The notes: generated by a model from the letters alone, not told the origin. Numbered from the stretch's first letter, positions 42,955 through 53,457 are shown. The stretch is DNA of 64,000 bases from Serratia inhibens (GCF_003591175.1 NZ_QYYG01000011.1:62001-126000), one strand, 5' to 3'. Numbers and translations are program-made.

Positions 42955-44511
42955 ATGTCCGATATAAACGAGACGCCGCTTTATATTAAGGTTCACGACT
43001 CGGATAACGTCGCCATCGTGGTAAACGATCGCGGCTTGCCGAAAGGCGCATTATTTTCCTGCGGGCTGCAATTACTGGAACATGTACCGCAGGGGCACAA
43101 GGTAGCGCTGAAAAACATTGCCGCCGGCGGCGAGATTGTCCGCTACGGCGAGATCATCGGTCATGCGCAACGTGCCATTTTGCGCGGCTGCTGGATCGAT
43201 GAATCGCTGGTATCACTGCCGGAGGCCCCCGAGCTGCAGTGCCTGCCACTGGCCAATAAGGTTCCCGCCCCGCTGCCGCCACTCGAGGGTTACCGCTTCG
43301 AGGGCTACCGCAACGCCGACGGCAGCGTCGGCACCAAAAACTTGCTCGGCATTACCACCAGCGTGCAATGTGTCGCCGGCGTGGTTGACTACGTGGTGAA
43401 AATCATTGAACGCGATCTGCTGCCGCGCTACCCCAATGTGGATGGCGTGGTCGGCCTCAACCATCTTTACGGTTGCGGAGTGGCGATCAACGCGCCGGCG
43501 GCGGTGGTGCCGATCCGCACTATCCATAATCTGGCGCTGAATCCCAATTTTGGCGGCGAGGTGATGGTGGTCGGCCTGGGCTGCGAAAAACTGCAGCCGG
43601 AGCGCCTGTTGCAAGGCACACCGGACGTGCAGGCGATCTCGCTCGACGAGAGCCAGATTGTCCGTTTGCAAGACGAGAAGCATCGGGGGTTCAGATCGAT
43701 GGTTGACGACATCCTGACGCTCGCCGAGCGCCACCTCCAACGCCTGAATCGCCGCCAGCGCGAAAGCTGCGCAGCCTCAGAATTGGTGGTCGGCATGCAG
43801 TGCGGCGGCAGCGATGCGTTTTCCGGCGTGACGGCCAACCCGGCGGTGGGTTTCGCTTCCGATCTGCTGGTGCGCTGCGGCGCGACGGTGATGTTCTCTG
43901 AAGTCACTGAAGTGCGCGATGCGGTGCATCTGCTGACGCCGAGAGTGGCGGATGAACAGGTTGGCAAGCGCTTGCTGGAGGAGATGGCCTGGTACGATGC
44001 CTATCTCGAGGCCGGGCAAAGCGATCGCAGCGCCAATCCGTCTCCCGGCAATAAAAAAGGCGGGTTGGCCAACGTGGTGGAAAAAGCATTGGGGTCGATC
44101 GCCAAATCAGGTACCAGCGCTATTGTAGAGGTACTGTCCCCCGGCCAGCGCCCCACCAAGCGCGGCCTGATCTACGCCGCCACGCCCGCCAGCGACTTTG
44201 TCTGCGGCACCCAGCAACTGGCCTCCGGCATCACTATCCAGGTGTTCACCACCGGACGCGGTACGCCCTACGGCCTGACGGCGGTGCCGGTGATTAAAAT
44301 GGCGACCCGCAGCGCACTGGCGGATCGCTGGTACGATTTAATGGACATCAACGCCGGTACTATCGCCACCGGCGAAGCCACTATTGAACAGGTGGGCTGG
44401 CAGCTGTTTGAACTGATTCTGGATATCGCCAGCGGGCGCAAGAAAACCTGGTCGGATCAATGGGGGCTGCATAACGCGCTGGCGGTATTTAATCCGGCGC
44501 CGGTGACCTAG
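42955..44511 (+). CDS. garD: Galactarate dehydratase
   Basis: GarD dehydrates galactarate to 5-keto-4-deoxy-D-glucarate, which then joins the GarL-GarR-GarK route. The 518-residue protein of the UxaA/altronate dehydratase family has the N-terminal SAF-like part ([27 protein letters not shown]) and the C-terminal core with [18 protein letters not shown] and [11 protein letters not shown]. The ATG at 42955 gives a start like E. coli GarD (523 residues) and is preceded by AGGA. It runs convergent with cdaR, one base apart. Confidence 0.95.
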   Translation: MSDINETPLYIKVHDSDNVAIVVNDRGLPKGALFSCGLQLLEHVPQGHKVALKNIAAGGEIVRYGEIIGHAQRAILRGCWIDESLVSLPEAPELQCLPLANKVPAPLPPLEGYRFEGYRNADGSVGTKNLLGITTSVQCVAGVVDYVVKIIERDLLPRYPNVDGVVGLNHLYGCGVAINAPAAVVPIRTIHNLALNPNFGGEVMVVGLGCEKLQPERLLQGTPDVQAISLDESQIVRLQDEKHRGFRSMVDDILTLAERHLQRLNRRQRESCAASELVVGMQCGGSDAFSGVTANPAVGFASDLLVRCGATVMFSEVTEVRDAVHLLTPRVADEQVGKRLLEEMAWYDAYLEAGQSDRSANPSPGNKKGGLANVVEKALGSIAKSGTSAIVEVLSPGQRPTKRGLIYAATPASDFVCGTQQLASGITIQVFTTGRGTPYGLTAVPVIKMATRSALADRWYDLMDINAGTIATGEATIEQVGWQLFELILDIASGRKKTWSDQWGLHNALAVFNPAPVT

Positions 44512-44512
44512 A

Positions 44513-45670
44513 TCAGGCATCAGCATCCAGTTGCAGCCCGATATACAGCAGCAGGCGATCGTCAAAACTGGCGAGGTTCAACCCGGTCAGTTCAGCAATG
44601 CGGTTGAGCCGGTATTCCAGCGTATTACGGTGAATATACAGTGCCTTGGCGGTGACGGTCGGTTGTACGTTATGCAGAAACCAGGCAGCCAGCGTGCGGC
44701 GCAGCAGGCCGTTGCCGTCCATCGCCTTGAGCTTCATCAGCGGGCGGGCCAGCTCATCCGCCTGCCAGCCGCCGCGCAGGCTATCCAGCAATACCGGCAA
44801 CATCAGATCCTGATAGTAATAAGTGCGTTGCTCCCCCATCCGCTGCTTGCCGACCATCATGGTGGTGCGCGCGGTGCGATAGGAACGGGCGATGCTGCCC
44901 GGCCCGGTGAAGTAATTGCCGAGCGCGATGCGCACCCGCAGTCGGCTGCTCTCATTCATCCTCGACAACAGATTATCCACCCGTCGCCGGTGATCTTCCG
45001 CATCCCATCGCCCATGGCCATTGAGCGCAGGTTTCAGCACCACCATTTCACTCAACGAAACGATGGCGATCAGGTTGTCGCGCTCCGGCATGGTCAGCAG
45101 CGTCTGCAATTGCTGCAGTTCGGCCATTGCGCTGTCAACGCCAAGCTGGCCGCTGTCCACCTCCACCACCGCCGCGACCCGTGGCTGGTTGGGATCGATC
45201 CCCAGCCGCTGCGCCCACTCCATCAGCGCCGGAGTAAGTTCGTCGGTACGGATCAGGTTCAGCACCAACTCCTCCCGCAGCCGGCTGTCCTGCGCCAGCA
45301 TATGCAGCAGCCGAGCCTGCTCCAGCATCATTTCGGCGGTCATGCAAACCAGCTCGCCATACTGCCGCAGTTGGCCAGGGTTACCGGTCAGGCCGATGAC
45401 CCCGACGATGCGCCCGTCAATGCGCAGCGGCAGATTAACGCCGGGCCGCACGCCATGCAGGTGACGCGCCACCGCTTCGTCAATATCCACCACCCGCGCC
45501 TGTGACAGCACCAGCAGCGCACCTTCGTGCAGTTCCCCCACCCGCTCACGATCGCCGCTGCCGATAATCTTGCCGCGCGCATCCATCACATTGACATTGC
45601 TGTCGATGATTTGCATGGTGCGCGCAACGATCTCTTGCGCCAGCTTGCCATCGAGATGGTATTCCGACAT
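44513..45670 (-). CDS. cdaR: Sugar diacid regulator CdaR (SdaR)
   Basis: CdaR activates the gar and gud genes in response to galactarate, glucarate or glycerate. The 385-residue protein has the diacid-binding N-terminal part (MDARGKIIGSGDRERVGELHE region), a GGDEF-like middle and a C-terminal PucR-type helix-turn-helix (KALYIHRNTLEYRLNRIAEL). Length equals E. coli CdaR. The ATG at 45670 follows GGAG; the upstream extension is unsupported. In E. coli cdaR lies beside degP but far from garD; here it touches garD. Confidence 0.96.
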   Translation of the reverse strand: MSEYHLDGKLAQEIVARTMQIIDSNVNVMDARGKIIGSGDRERVGELHEGALLVLSQARVVDIDEAVARHLHGVRPGVNLPLRIDGRIVGVIGLTGNPGQLRQYGELVCMTAEMMLEQARLLHMLAQDSRLREELVLNLIRTDELTPALMEWAQRLGIDPNQPRVAAVVEVDSGQLGVDSAMAELQQLQTLLTMPERDNLIAIVSLSEMVVLKPALNGHGRWDAEDHRRRVDNLLSRMNESSRLRVRIALGNYFTGPGSIARSYRTARTTMMVGKQRMGEQRTYYYQDLMLPVLLDSLRGGWQADELARPLMKLKAMDGNGLLRRTLAAWFLHNVQPTVTAKALYIHRNTLEYRLNRIAELTGLNLASFDDRLLLYIGLQLDADA

Positions 45671-45734
45671 GCCGTCTTCTCCTGCCCGGAAAGGTGCCAA
45701 TTCTTCAGCATACCGACGGCGATCCTCAGGCACA

Positions 45735-45750
45735 TTGTGCAGTTGCACAA
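45735..45750. promoter_or_regulatory. Candidate operator upstream of cdaR
   Basis: TTGTGC and GCACAA form a perfect 6-bp inverted repeat with a four-base centre, 65 bases before the cdaR start. It could serve autoregulation by CdaR. No equally good copy was seen in the gudP/garD gap, so this is tentative. Confidence 0.4.
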
Positions 45751-45802
45751 AGCTTGGTGACCATTGCTGAAGTTGCGGCGAGGTTCACAGTTTTCACGAC
45801 GT

Positions 45803-45827
45803 AAAAAAGGCACGCCGTGGCGTGCCT
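45803..45827 (-). terminator. degP terminator
   Basis: On the minus strand GGCACGCC and GGCGTGCC pair around two bases, followed by six T. It lies 25 bases after the degP stop and separates it from cdaR. Confidence 0.92.
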
Positions 45828-45850
45828 GGAGAGCGGAGACCGGGAAGAAA

Positions 45851-47281
45851 TTACTGCATCAACAGATACAGCTGGGTATCGCCGCGTTGGATGTTCAACG
45901 CCAGCACCGACGGCTTGCTGTCGAGAATTTTGCGCAGTTCGCCCAGGTTCTGGATAGGCTGCTGGTTAACCCCGAGGATAATATCGCCTTTTTTCAGGCC
46001 GATACGCGCAGCGGCACTGCCGGCTTTGACGTTATCCACCTTCACGCCTTTCTGGCTGCCGACCTGGGCATTGCTCAGCTCGGCCCCTTCAATACCGGTG
46101 TAGATATTGCCGGATTCAACCTGAGTCTGGGCGCTTTGCTCCAGCGTGACGTCCACGGTTACCGGTTTGCCATCGCGGATGATACCCAGCGACATTTTGC
46201 TGCCGACCGGCAGCGTGCCGATTTCCGCACGGAACGAGGCAAAGCTGGAGATGGCTTTACCGTTCATGGTGACGATAACGTCACCGGCCTTGATGCCCGC
46301 CTTGGCGGCGGAGGATTTCGGCATTACCTGGCTGACAAAGGCACCGCGCTGGGCGTCCACCTTCATCGCTTTCGCCAGTTCGGAGTTCAACTCGGTGCCC
46401 ATAATGCCCAGCTCGCCACGTTTCACCTGGCCGAACTCAACCATTTGCGCCGTCAGGTTTTTCACCATGTTGCTCGGGATGGCGAAACCGATGCCGATGT
46501 TGCCGCCGTCCGGCGCCAGGATCGCGGTGTTAATGCCGATCAGTTCACCGTTCAGGTTAACCAGCGCGCCACCGGAGTTACCGCGGTTAATCGCCGCATC
46601 GGTCTGGATAAAGTTCTCGTAGTTTTCGATATTCAACCCGCTGCGGCCCAACGCGGAAACGATGCCGGAAGTCGCGGTCTCGCCTAATCCGTACGGGTTG
46701 CCGATCGCCACGGTGTAATCGCCGACGCGCAGTTGCTCGGAATCCGCCATCTTGATTGCCGTCAGGTTTTTAAAATCTTTCAGTTGGATCAGCGCGATAT
46801 CGGAACGCGGATCCTTGCCTATCACCTTGGCGTCGAACTTGCGGCCGTCGCTCAGTTGCACCTGAATTTTACTGGCGTTATCCACCACGTGGTTATTGGT
46901 CACCACATAGCCTTTGGCGGCGTCAATCACCACACCGGCGCCCAGAGCCTGGAATTTTTCCTGGGTGCCCTGGCCAGGTGCGCCCGGCCCGCCGCCTTGA
47001 CACATCGGCGAAGCCTGGAACGGCGAACCGTCCTGGCAGAAAGGTGAATCTTCGCCGAAGAACTGCTGGAACTGCGGCGGCATCTTCTGCGCGTTGACGG
47101 TGGTGCTGCCTTCAACGTTAATGCTCACCACGGAGGGCATCACTTTTTCCAGCATCGGCGCCAGGCTTGGCAGTTGTTGAGTGCTTGAAGAGGCGGTTTC
47201 TGCGGCGCCGGCCGTCATCGGGCCCATTGCCATACCAATACTGAAAGCCAGGGCGCTAAGAACTAATGCGGTTTTTTTCAT
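45851..47281 (-). CDS. degP: Periplasmic serine protease/chaperone DegP
   Basis: DegP degrades or refolds misfolded proteins in the periplasm. The 476-residue precursor has a signal peptide of about 26 residues (MKKTALVLSALAFSIGMAMG start), a trypsin-like domain with the triad in TNNHVVDN, SDIALIQL and RGNSGGALVN, and two C-terminal PDZ domains. The ATG at 47281 starts the signal peptide directly and gives nearly the E. coli length (474). Upstream is a clear sigma-E promoter, as expected for envelope stress control. Confidence 0.97.
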   Translation of the reverse strand: MKKTALVLSALAFSIGMAMGPMTAGAAETASSSTQQLPSLAPMLEKVMPSVVSINVEGSTTVNAQKMPPQFQQFFGEDSPFCQDGSPFQASPMCQGGGPGAPGQGTQEKFQALGAGVVIDAAKGYVVTNNHVVDNASKIQVQLSDGRKFDAKVIGKDPRSDIALIQLKDFKNLTAIKMADSEQLRVGDYTVAIGNPYGLGETATSGIVSALGRSGLNIENYENFIQTDAAINRGNSGGALVNLNGELIGINTAILAPDGGNIGIGFAIPSNMVKNLTAQMVEFGQVKRGELGIMGTELNSELAKAMKVDAQRGAFVSQVMPKSSAAKAGIKAGDVIVTMNGKAISSFASFRAEIGTLPVGSKMSLGIIRDGKPVTVDVTLEQSAQTQVESGNIYTGIEGAELSNAQVGSQKGVKVDNVKAGSAAARIGLKKGDIILGVNQQPIQNLGELRKILDSKPSVLALNIQRGDTQLYLLMQ

Positions 47282-47333
47282 CTGTGTGTCTCTTATAAAG
47301 TCGTTCAGAAAGTATTGCGTTCTTTGTGGATAG

Positions 47334-47361
47334 TCAGAGCTTATTAATAGCCCGAAGTTCC
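47334..47361 (-). promoter_or_regulatory. Sigma-E promoter of degP
   Basis: On the minus strand GGAACTT (47355-47361) is followed after exactly 16 bases by TCTGA (47334-47338). Both match the sigma-E consensus and the known arrangement at E. coli degP. Transcription would start about 45 bases before the degP ATG. Confidence 0.85.
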
Positions 47362-47472
47362 GGCGCAGGTTATTGGTAATAGTAAACAAATATTGTCCGT
47401 CTTTACAAAACTCGAAATATTCACTGTAACCTGCAACGCAAGCGTTCAAATAATATTTATTAACTGAATTAA

Positions 47473-48990
47473 TTATTCAGCTGCCATTAATTTTCTATAT
47501 TCGTCGTAGGCATAAAGATCGGTCATGCCGCTGATATAATCTTGCAGCAAACGTGCGCGAAAATAGTATTCCCGGATCGCCAGTTGCTCCGGCGACAGGT
47601 GCTGCAACCCTTCAATCGCTTCGACATACGCCAACCGATGTTTGGTGGAAAGCTTGTGGAACAGCCGCGTTTCGATCGGGTAAGCGCGATGGCTGTCTTC
47701 CTGCACCAGCCGGGTAAAATCCGCCAGCGACATCGCCAGCAAGGGGCTGTAGATATCCAGCAAACCACTGATCACCCGGTAGCCCTGCAGCTCAAGCTGC
47801 TCCACTTCGGGGTGGTTGAACACGTGCTTGAAGGCCACATTCTTGAAAATCTTCAGCAGTTGGTACGCCGGGCTGGAGTCTTCCAGCAACGCCTGATTAA
47901 AGTTGCCCCGATAAACCGCATCCAGATTATCAATAAAACGCTGCGCCGCATGCGGCACCAGCCGCGCCACGGTGAACACCCGCAAATACATGAAGAACTG
48001 ATCTTCGCTGCTGCGCCGCGCGCCGCCGCGGTCGATCTTGCGAAAAGCGCTGGCCACGGTTTTATCAAACAAATCGCCCGGCGATACCTCGCCCCATTCC
48101 TGGGTTAAATGCTGATAAAGTTGTTCAACGGTGAAAATGTTTTTTTCCACCGCGTCTTCCAGATCGGCGACGCAGTAAGAAATATCGTCAGCCGCCTCCA
48201 TGATATAAGTCAGCGGGAAGCGATCGAACTCGCCCATATTCAGCTCGCGCCGCAAGCGATCGACAAATGCCTCTTCCGCCAGATAAAAGCCCGGTTTTTT
48301 CATCAGGTAGCTGTGGCTGGCGGGGATCTCGCTCGCCCAGTATGCCGGACGGGTATATTTCAGAATGCAGCCCACCTGCGCATAGGTCAGGTTGAGCTTC
48401 AGTAACGTATGCACCAGCCGAATCGCCTGGGCATTGCCCTCGAAATGGCTGAGATCGTGGCGGATGCGGCTGCGCAGGCGGTTGAGATCGCCTTCGCCTT
48501 CGTGCAGGCGCAGCACGCCGATCTGGCAACGATCGTTGCTGGCGGGCTCGCTCCCGCAGCTGGCGGGATCGAGCCGCTGGGAAAACCAGTCGTTAATCGC
48601 CGACTCGCCGAAATGCCCAAACGGCGGGTTGCCGATGTCATGCATCAGGCAGGACATCTCAACTATGCTTTCAAAAGGATCGAGCAGTTTGGTCAGGCCG
48701 AGCGCGTCGATCCGCCGTTCCTGTTTGAAACGGTTGAGGATCTCTTTGGCAATGTGCCGCCCGACCTGCTGCACCTCCATCGAGTGCGTCAGGCGGCTAC
48801 GCACCGCGGCGTTGCGCTCCAGCGGGAACACCTGGGTTTTTTGCTGCAGACGGCGAATGGCGGCTGAATTGACGATACGCCCGCGATCGCTCTCAAACTG
48901 CCGCACGATGTCATATTCTTCCTCAGCCTCGATAGGCTTACTGAAAGGCCGCTGGAAGCTGATTTTTTGCTTAAAGTCGATCCCGGACAT
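47473..48990 (-). CDS. dgt: dGTP triphosphohydrolase
   Basis: Dgt splits dGTP to deoxyguanosine and triphosphate. The 505-residue protein has the HD-family metal site in [13 protein letters not shown] and [15 protein letters not shown], with [14 protein letters not shown] further on. Length equals E. coli Dgt. The ATG at 48990 follows GGGGGAGAAAC. It is upstream of degP on the same strand, but degP has its own promoter. mtnN diverges, 129 bases away. Confidence 0.96.
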   Translation of the reverse strand: MSGIDFKQKISFQRPFSKPIEAEEEYDIVRQFESDRGRIVNSAAIRRLQQKTQVFPLERNAAVRSRLTHSMEVQQVGRHIAKEILNRFKQERRIDALGLTKLLDPFESIVEMSCLMHDIGNPPFGHFGESAINDWFSQRLDPASCGSEPASNDRCQIGVLRLHEGEGDLNRLRSRIRHDLSHFEGNAQAIRLVHTLLKLNLTYAQVGCILKYTRPAYWASEIPASHSYLMKKPGFYLAEEAFVDRLRRELNMGEFDRFPLTYIMEAADDISYCVADLEDAVEKNIFTVEQLYQHLTQEWGEVSPGDLFDKTVASAFRKIDRGGARRSSEDQFFMYLRVFTVARLVPHAAQRFIDNLDAVYRGNFNQALLEDSSPAYQLLKIFKNVAFKHVFNHPEVEQLELQGYRVISGLLDIYSPLLAMSLADFTRLVQEDSHRAYPIETRLFHKLSTKHRLAYVEAIEGLQHLSPEQLAIREYYFRARLLQDYISGMTDLYAYDEYRKLMAAE

Positions 48991-49119
48991 CTGTTTCTCC
49001 CCCGTTGCGCCCAGCCCCCGTGATAACAATTCCCGACGGCATATGCAACGGATTATCTCTCTATGAGAGCCATGATAGACTATGGCGCAATTCCCACACC
49101 CAATCAGCGAGTGTTATTT

Positions 49120-49821
49120 ATGAAAGTAGGCATCATCGGCGCCATGGAGCAGGAAGTTACCCTGCTGCGCGAACAAATTGAAAACCGTCAAACCATTCAA
49201 CGCGCGGGTTGTGAAATCTATACCGGCCAGATCGGTGGCGTTGACGTGGCGTTGCTGAAATCCGGTATCGGTAAAGTTTCTGCGGCAATGGGCACCACCC
49301 TGCTGCTGGAACACTGCAAGCCGGATCTGGTGATCAATACCGGTTCCGCCGGTGGCCTGGCCGCCACGCTGAAAGTGGGTGATATCGTGGTGTCCGAAGA
49401 AGTGCGCTATCACGATGCCGACGTCACCGCCTTTGGTTACGAGCCAGGCCAGATGGCCGGTTGCCCGGCGGCCTTCGTGGCGGACGAAGCACTGATTGCG
49501 CTGGCGGAAAGCTGCATCAGGCAGTTGGATCTTAACGCGGTGCGCGGCCTGATCTGCAGCGGTGACGCCTTCATTAACGGCGCAGAACCGCTGGAGCGCA
49601 TCCGCACCACCTTCCCGACCGTTGCCGCGGTTGAAATGGAAGCCGCCGCCGTCGGCCACGTTTGCCACCTGTTCGGCACGCCGTTTGTGGTGGTGCGCGC
49701 CATCTCTGACGTCGCCGACAGTGAATCGCACATGAGCTTTGACGAGTTCCTTGTGGTGGCCGCCCAGCAATCAACGCTGATGGTCAACGCGATGCTGCAA
49801 ACCCTGGCCAAGCGCGGTTGA
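49120..49821 (+). CDS. mtnN: 5'-methylthioadenosine/S-adenosylhomocysteine nucleosidase
   Basis: MtnN (Pfs) removes adenine from methylthioadenosine and S-adenosylhomocysteine, feeding methionine recycling and autoinducer-2 production. The 233-residue protein begins [13 protein letters not shown] and has [19 protein letters not shown] and the catalytic Asp in RAISDVAD. The ATG at 49120 gives the E. coli length; the upstream frame is not conserved. Its stop lies one base before the GTG of btuF. Confidence 0.97.
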   Translation: MKVGIIGAMEQEVTLLREQIENRQTIQRAGCEIYTGQIGGVDVALLKSGIGKVSAAMGTTLLLEHCKPDLVINTGSAGGLAATLKVGDIVVSEEVRYHDADVTAFGYEPGQMAGCPAAFVADEALIALAESCIRQLDLNAVRGLICSGDAFINGAEPLERIRTTFPTVAAVEMEAAAVGHVCHLFGTPFVVVRAISDVADSESHMSFDEFLVVAAQQSTLMVNAMLQTLAKRG

Positions 49822-49822
49822 T

Positions 49823-50629
49823 GTGAAACCCCGCTTTTCAGCCCTGCTGTGGCTGCTCGCGCTCTGGGCCGCTCTGCCTGCCAGCGCCGCTCAACGCGTG
49901 ATCAGCCTGGCACCCAATGCCACCGAGCTTGCCTATGCCGCCGGCATGGGCGATACCCTGCTGGCAGTCAGTGCCTTTTCCGATTACCCGCCGGCGGCCA
50001 AGAAGCTGGAACAGGTGGCTTCCTGGCAGGGGATCAACCTGGAGCGGGTGCTGGCGCTGAAGCCGGATCTGATCCTCGCCTGGCGCGGCGGCAATCCGCA
50101 GCGGGTGCTGGATCAGCTCGCCGCCTTCGGCATCCCGATTTTTTATGCGGATGCCACCACGCTCGATGACATCGCCCAGTCGCTGGATGATCTGGCCAAA
50201 TACAGCCCACATCCGGAGCAGGCGCACCAGGCGGCGGGCACCATGCGCCAACAGATCGCCGCGCTGAAAGCAAAATACCCGCACAACCAGCCGCGCCGGG
50301 TCTTGTTGCAGTTTGGCACCCAGCCGCTGTTCACCAGCTCCGGCGCTACCCTGCAAAGCCAGGTGCTGTCGCTGTGCGGAGCGGAGAATATCTTTGCCGA
50401 CAGCCGCATGCCATGGCCGCAAATCAGCCGTGAGCAGGTGCTGGCTCGCCAACCTCAGGCCGTAGTGATTACCGGCGACGCAAAAGAGATTGCCAGCGTG
50501 AAGGCCTTTTGGGCGCCACAGCTGCAAGTGCCGGTGATTGCATTGAACGGCGACTGGTTCAACCGCGCTGGCCCACGTATCATGCTGGCCGCGCAGCAGC
50601 TGTGCAGCCAACTGGCGGAGACACATTAA
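49823..50629 (+). CDS. btuF: Vitamin B12-binding periplasmic protein
   Basis: BtuF delivers cobalamin to the BtuCD importer. The 268-residue protein starts at a GTG one base after mtnN and has a signal peptide of about 22 residues ending ASA, followed by the class III binding-protein start [39 protein letters not shown] and GRAG-like FNRAGPRIM fit the family. The start lacks separate spacing, so translation is likely coupled to mtnN. btuC and btuD are not in the window. Confidence 0.93.
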   Translation: MKPRFSALLWLLALWAALPASAAQRVISLAPNATELAYAAGMGDTLLAVSAFSDYPPAAKKLEQVASWQGINLERVLALKPDLILAWRGGNPQRVLDQLAAFGIPIFYADATTLDDIAQSLDDLAKYSPHPEQAHQAAGTMRQQIAALKAKYPHNQPRRVLLQFGTQPLFTSSGATLQSQVLSLCGAENIFADSRMPWPQISREQVLARQPQAVVITGDAKEIASVKAFWAPQLQVPVIALNGDWFNRAGPRIMLAAQQLCSQLAETH

Positions 50630-51243
50630 TGCTGGTGTTTTGGCTGGATATTCTCGGCACCGCAGTTTTCGCCATCTCCGGCGTATTGCTGGCCGGCAAG
50701 CTGCGCATGGATCCGTTCGGCGTGTTGGTACTCGGCGTGGTCACTGCGGTCGGCGGCGGCACCATCCGCGATATGGCGCTGGCCAATGGCCCGGTATTTT
50801 GGGTGAAAGACCCGACCGATCTGGTGGTGGCGATGATCACCTGCGTGCTGACGCTGCTGCTGGTACGCCAGCCGCGACGCCTGCCGAAATGGATCCTGCC
50901 GGTGCTGGATGCCGTCGGGCTGGCGGTGTTCGTCGGCATCGGCGTCAATAAAGCCTTCGCCGCCGATACCGGCCCGCTGGTGGCGGTCTGCATGGGTGTC
51001 ATTACCGGGGTTGGCGGCGGCATTATCCGTGACGTGCTGGCACGGGAAATTCCGATGATCCTGCGAACCGAGATTTATGCCACCGCCTGTATTGTCGGCG
51101 GCATCGTGCACGTTACCGCATTCGCCACCTTAGGTATGCCGTTGCAGCAGGCGATGATGCTTGGCATGGGCATCACGCTGGCGATCCGGCTGGCGGCCAT
51201 CCGCTGGCACCTGAAACTGCCGGCGTTTATCCTCGAACAGTAG
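50629..51243 (+). CDS. yadS: TRIC-type (UPF0126) cation channel family membrane protein YadS
   Basis: The 204-residue protein has about seven membrane segments made of two repeats, each with a GGG..RD motif (AVGGGTIRDM and GVGGGIIRDV). This is the UPF0126/TRIC family, whose prokaryotic members form trimeric cation channels. The ATG overlaps the btuF stop (TAATG), so expression is coupled to btuF. A function for the E. coli homologue is not settled; glycine import has been proposed for some relatives. Confidence 0.88.
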   Translation: MLVFWLDILGTAVFAISGVLLAGKLRMDPFGVLVLGVVTAVGGGTIRDMALANGPVFWVKDPTDLVVAMITCVLTLLLVRQPRRLPKWILPVLDAVGLAVFVGIGVNKAFAADTGPLVAVCMGVITGVGGGIIRDVLAREIPMILRTEIYATACIVGGIVHVTAFATLGMPLQQAMMLGMGITLAIRLAAIRWHLKLPAFILEQ

Positions 51244-51309
51244 CGATTGCCGGCCGAAATCGAAACCAAGCGGATCCGGCTCGGGCCAGAGTAAAATGGC
51301 AGGCATAAA

Positions 51310-51342
51310 AAAACCCGCAAACCGGTAAGGTTGGCGGGTTTT
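51310..51342. terminator. Convergent yadS/erpA terminator
   Basis: AAAACCCGC and GCGGGTTTT form a 9-bp stem, with inner AACC/GGTT pairing, and U-runs appear on both strands. It serves both convergent genes. Confidence 0.88.
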
Positions 51343-51360
51343 ATGCTGCTGCCGGCGGGA

Positions 51361-51705
51361 TCAGACGCTGAACGAAGAACCGCAGCCGCAGGTGGTTTTG
51401 GCGTTAGGGTTGGTCACCACGAAACGTGAACCCTCCAGCCCTTCGGTATAATCGACCGAACCGCCTACCAGATATTGCAGGCTCATTGGGTCAACCACCA
51501 GCGCAACGCCCTGCTTCTCGATGGTCATATCACCGTCGTTGACCTTGTCGTCAAAAGTGAAGCCGTACTGGAATCCGCTGCAGCCGCCACCGGTAATGTA
51601 AACCCGCAACTTCAGATTCGGATTTTCTTCGTCAGCAATCAGGACCTTAACCTTGCTTGCTGCTGCCTCGGTAAATTGCAGGGGCAGTGCTGTTTCATCA
51701 CTCAT
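51361..51705 (-). CDS. erpA: Iron-sulfur cluster insertion protein ErpA
   Basis: ErpA is an A-type carrier that delivers Fe-S clusters to apo-enzymes such as IspG. The 114-residue protein has the three ligand cysteines in [11 protein letters not shown] and TTCGCGSSF. The ATG at 51705 follows GGGAG and gives the E. coli length. The upstream gene should be clcA, which here is only a remnant. Confidence 0.96.
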   Translation of the reverse strand: MSDETALPLQFTEAAASKVKVLIADEENPNLKLRVYITGGGCSGFQYGFTFDDKVNDGDMTIEKQGVALVVDPMSLQYLVGGSVDYTEGLEGSRFVVTNPNAKTTCGCGSSFSV

Positions 51706-51794
51706 ACTCTTTACTCCCAACATTGTTCTGCATCAGACCGCTACAATGGCAGCCTGATTAATGTTTTTGATTATCCAATACCTGAGTGCTGCGT

Positions 51795-52058
51795 TCAAGT
51801 ATTCACCGCATTTGTTGTATTTTCTTTACCTGTTTTATCTGCCGCTTCACGCGCCTGCAGCGCTTCCTGCCGTTGCAACGTACGGGCCAATATCGACGAA
51901 TACAACGGCTTACCCCCGAGGAACTGCGCCACCAGCGTAGCACCAAGGCAGGTAATGATCATTGGCAGTATGAGCTGATAATTATCGGTCATCTCCGACA
52001 CCAGCACGATCCCGGTCAAGGGTGCAGGCAACGTAGCGGCAAAGGTGTGCCATCCCAA
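51795..52058 (-). pseudogene. clcA: Remnant of the H+/Cl- antiporter gene clcA
   Basis: The frame encodes about 85 residues that match the C-terminal end of ClcA ([22 protein letters not shown], shown as APLTGIVLV and [14 protein letters not shown], then [16 protein letters not shown]). The first 380 or so residues are gone; upstream sequence is the hemL promoter. E. coli has an intact clcA exactly here, between hemL and erpA. The fragment has only a TTG as possible start and no binding site, so it is a deletion remnant rather than a gene. Confidence 0.85.
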
Positions 52059-52151
52059 AATAGGTATCTGACTGTGATCGTTTCATATCAGCGAACACTT
52101 CACTAGAATAGCGCCGTCGAATCATTCAAAAGAGAATCCAGGAGCCGATTT

Positions 52152-53441
52152 ATGAGCTTACACAGCAAGTCCGAAAGTCTGTATGCCCAGGCACAACAGG
52201 TTATCCCAGGTGGGGTTAACTCTCCGGTGCGCGCATTCAGCGGCGTTGGCGGTGTGCCGCTGTTTATCGAGCGGGCGGACGGGGCTTACCTGTTCGACGT
52301 CGACGGCAAAGCCTATATCGACTACGTCGGTTCCTGGGGCCCAATGGTGCTGGGTCACAACCACCCGGCGATCCGCAACGCGGTCATCGAAGCGGCACAG
52401 CGCGGCCTGAGTTTTGGCGCCCCCACCGAGATGGAAGTCAAAATGGCGGAGTTGGTGACCGAACTGGTGCCAACCATGGATATGGTGCGGATGGTGAATT
52501 CCGGCACCGAAGCCACCATGAGCGCCATCCGCCTGGCACGCGGCTATACCAACCGCGATAAGATCATCAAGTTCGAAGGCTGCTACCACGGCCATGCCGA
52601 CTGCCTGCTGGTGAAAGCCGGTTCCGGCGCGCTGACTCTGGGCCAGCCGAACTCGCCGGGCGTGCCGGCCGATTTCGCCAAGCACACGCTGACCTGCACC
52701 TATAACGATCTGGAGTCGGTCCGTACCGCTTTCGAGCAGTACCCTTCCGAGATCGCCTGCATCATCGTCGAACCGGTCGCCGGCAACATGAACTGTGTGC
52801 CACCGCTGCCGGAATTCCTGCCCGGCCTGCGTACGCTGTGCGACAAATACGGCGCACTGCTGATTATCGATGAAGTGATGACCGGCTTCCGCGTCGCGCT
52901 GGCCGGGGCACAGGCCTATTACGATGTGAAACCCGACCTTACCTGCCTGGGCAAAATCATCGGCGGCGGCATGCCTGTCGGTGCGTTCGGCGGCCGTCGC
53001 GAAGTGATGGCGGCATTGGCGCCAACCGGCCCGGTCTATCAGGCGGGGACGCTGTCCGGTAACCCGATTGCGATGGCGGCCGGTTATGCCTGCCTGACCG
53101 AGGTTTCGCAGGTCGGTATCCACCAGACGCTGACCGAATTGACCGATATGCTGGCGGCAGGCCTGCTGGATGCAGCCAAAGAAGAAAACGTCGCGCTGGT
53201 CGTCAACCATGTCGGCGGCATGTTCGGCCTGTTCTTTACCGATGCACCGGCGGTGACCTGCTACCAGGACGTGATGCAGTGCGATGTGGAACGCTTTAAG
53301 CGCTTCTTCCACCTGATGCTGGATGAGGGGGTTTATCTGGCGCCTTCCGCCTTTGAAGCCGGCTTTATGTCCGTTGCGCACAGCAAGGAAGACATTCAAC
53401 GCACCATCGATGCCGCACGCCGCTGCTTCGCCAAACTGTAA
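52152..53441 (+). CDS. hemL: Glutamate-1-semialdehyde 2,1-aminomutase
   Basis: HemL converts glutamate-1-semialdehyde to 5-aminolevulinate in tetrapyrrole biosynthesis, the precursor of heme, siroheme and cobalamin. The 429-residue PLP enzyme has [42 protein letters not shown] and the PLP lysine in [17 protein letters not shown]. Length matches E. coli (426). The ATG follows AGGAGCC. Functionally it supplies the same pathway as CysG at the other end of the window. Confidence 0.97.
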   Translation: MSLHSKSESLYAQAQQVIPGGVNSPVRAFSGVGGVPLFIERADGAYLFDVDGKAYIDYVGSWGPMVLGHNHPAIRNAVIEAAQRGLSFGAPTEMEVKMAELVTELVPTMDMVRMVNSGTEATMSAIRLARGYTNRDKIIKFEGCYHGHADCLLVKAGSGALTLGQPNSPGVPADFAKHTLTCTYNDLESVRTAFEQYPSEIACIIVEPVAGNMNCVPPLPEFLPGLRTLCDKYGALLIIDEVMTGFRVALAGAQAYYDVKPDLTCLGKIIGGGMPVGAFGGRREVMAALAPTGPVYQAGTLSGNPIAMAAGYACLTEVSQVGIHQTLTELTDMLAAGLLDAAKEENVALVVNHVGGMFGLFFTDAPAVTCYQDVMQCDVERFKRFFHLMLDEGVYLAPSAFEAGFMSVAHSKEDIQRTIDAARRCFAKL

Positions 53442-53457
53442 TAGTTCGCAGCCAAAC

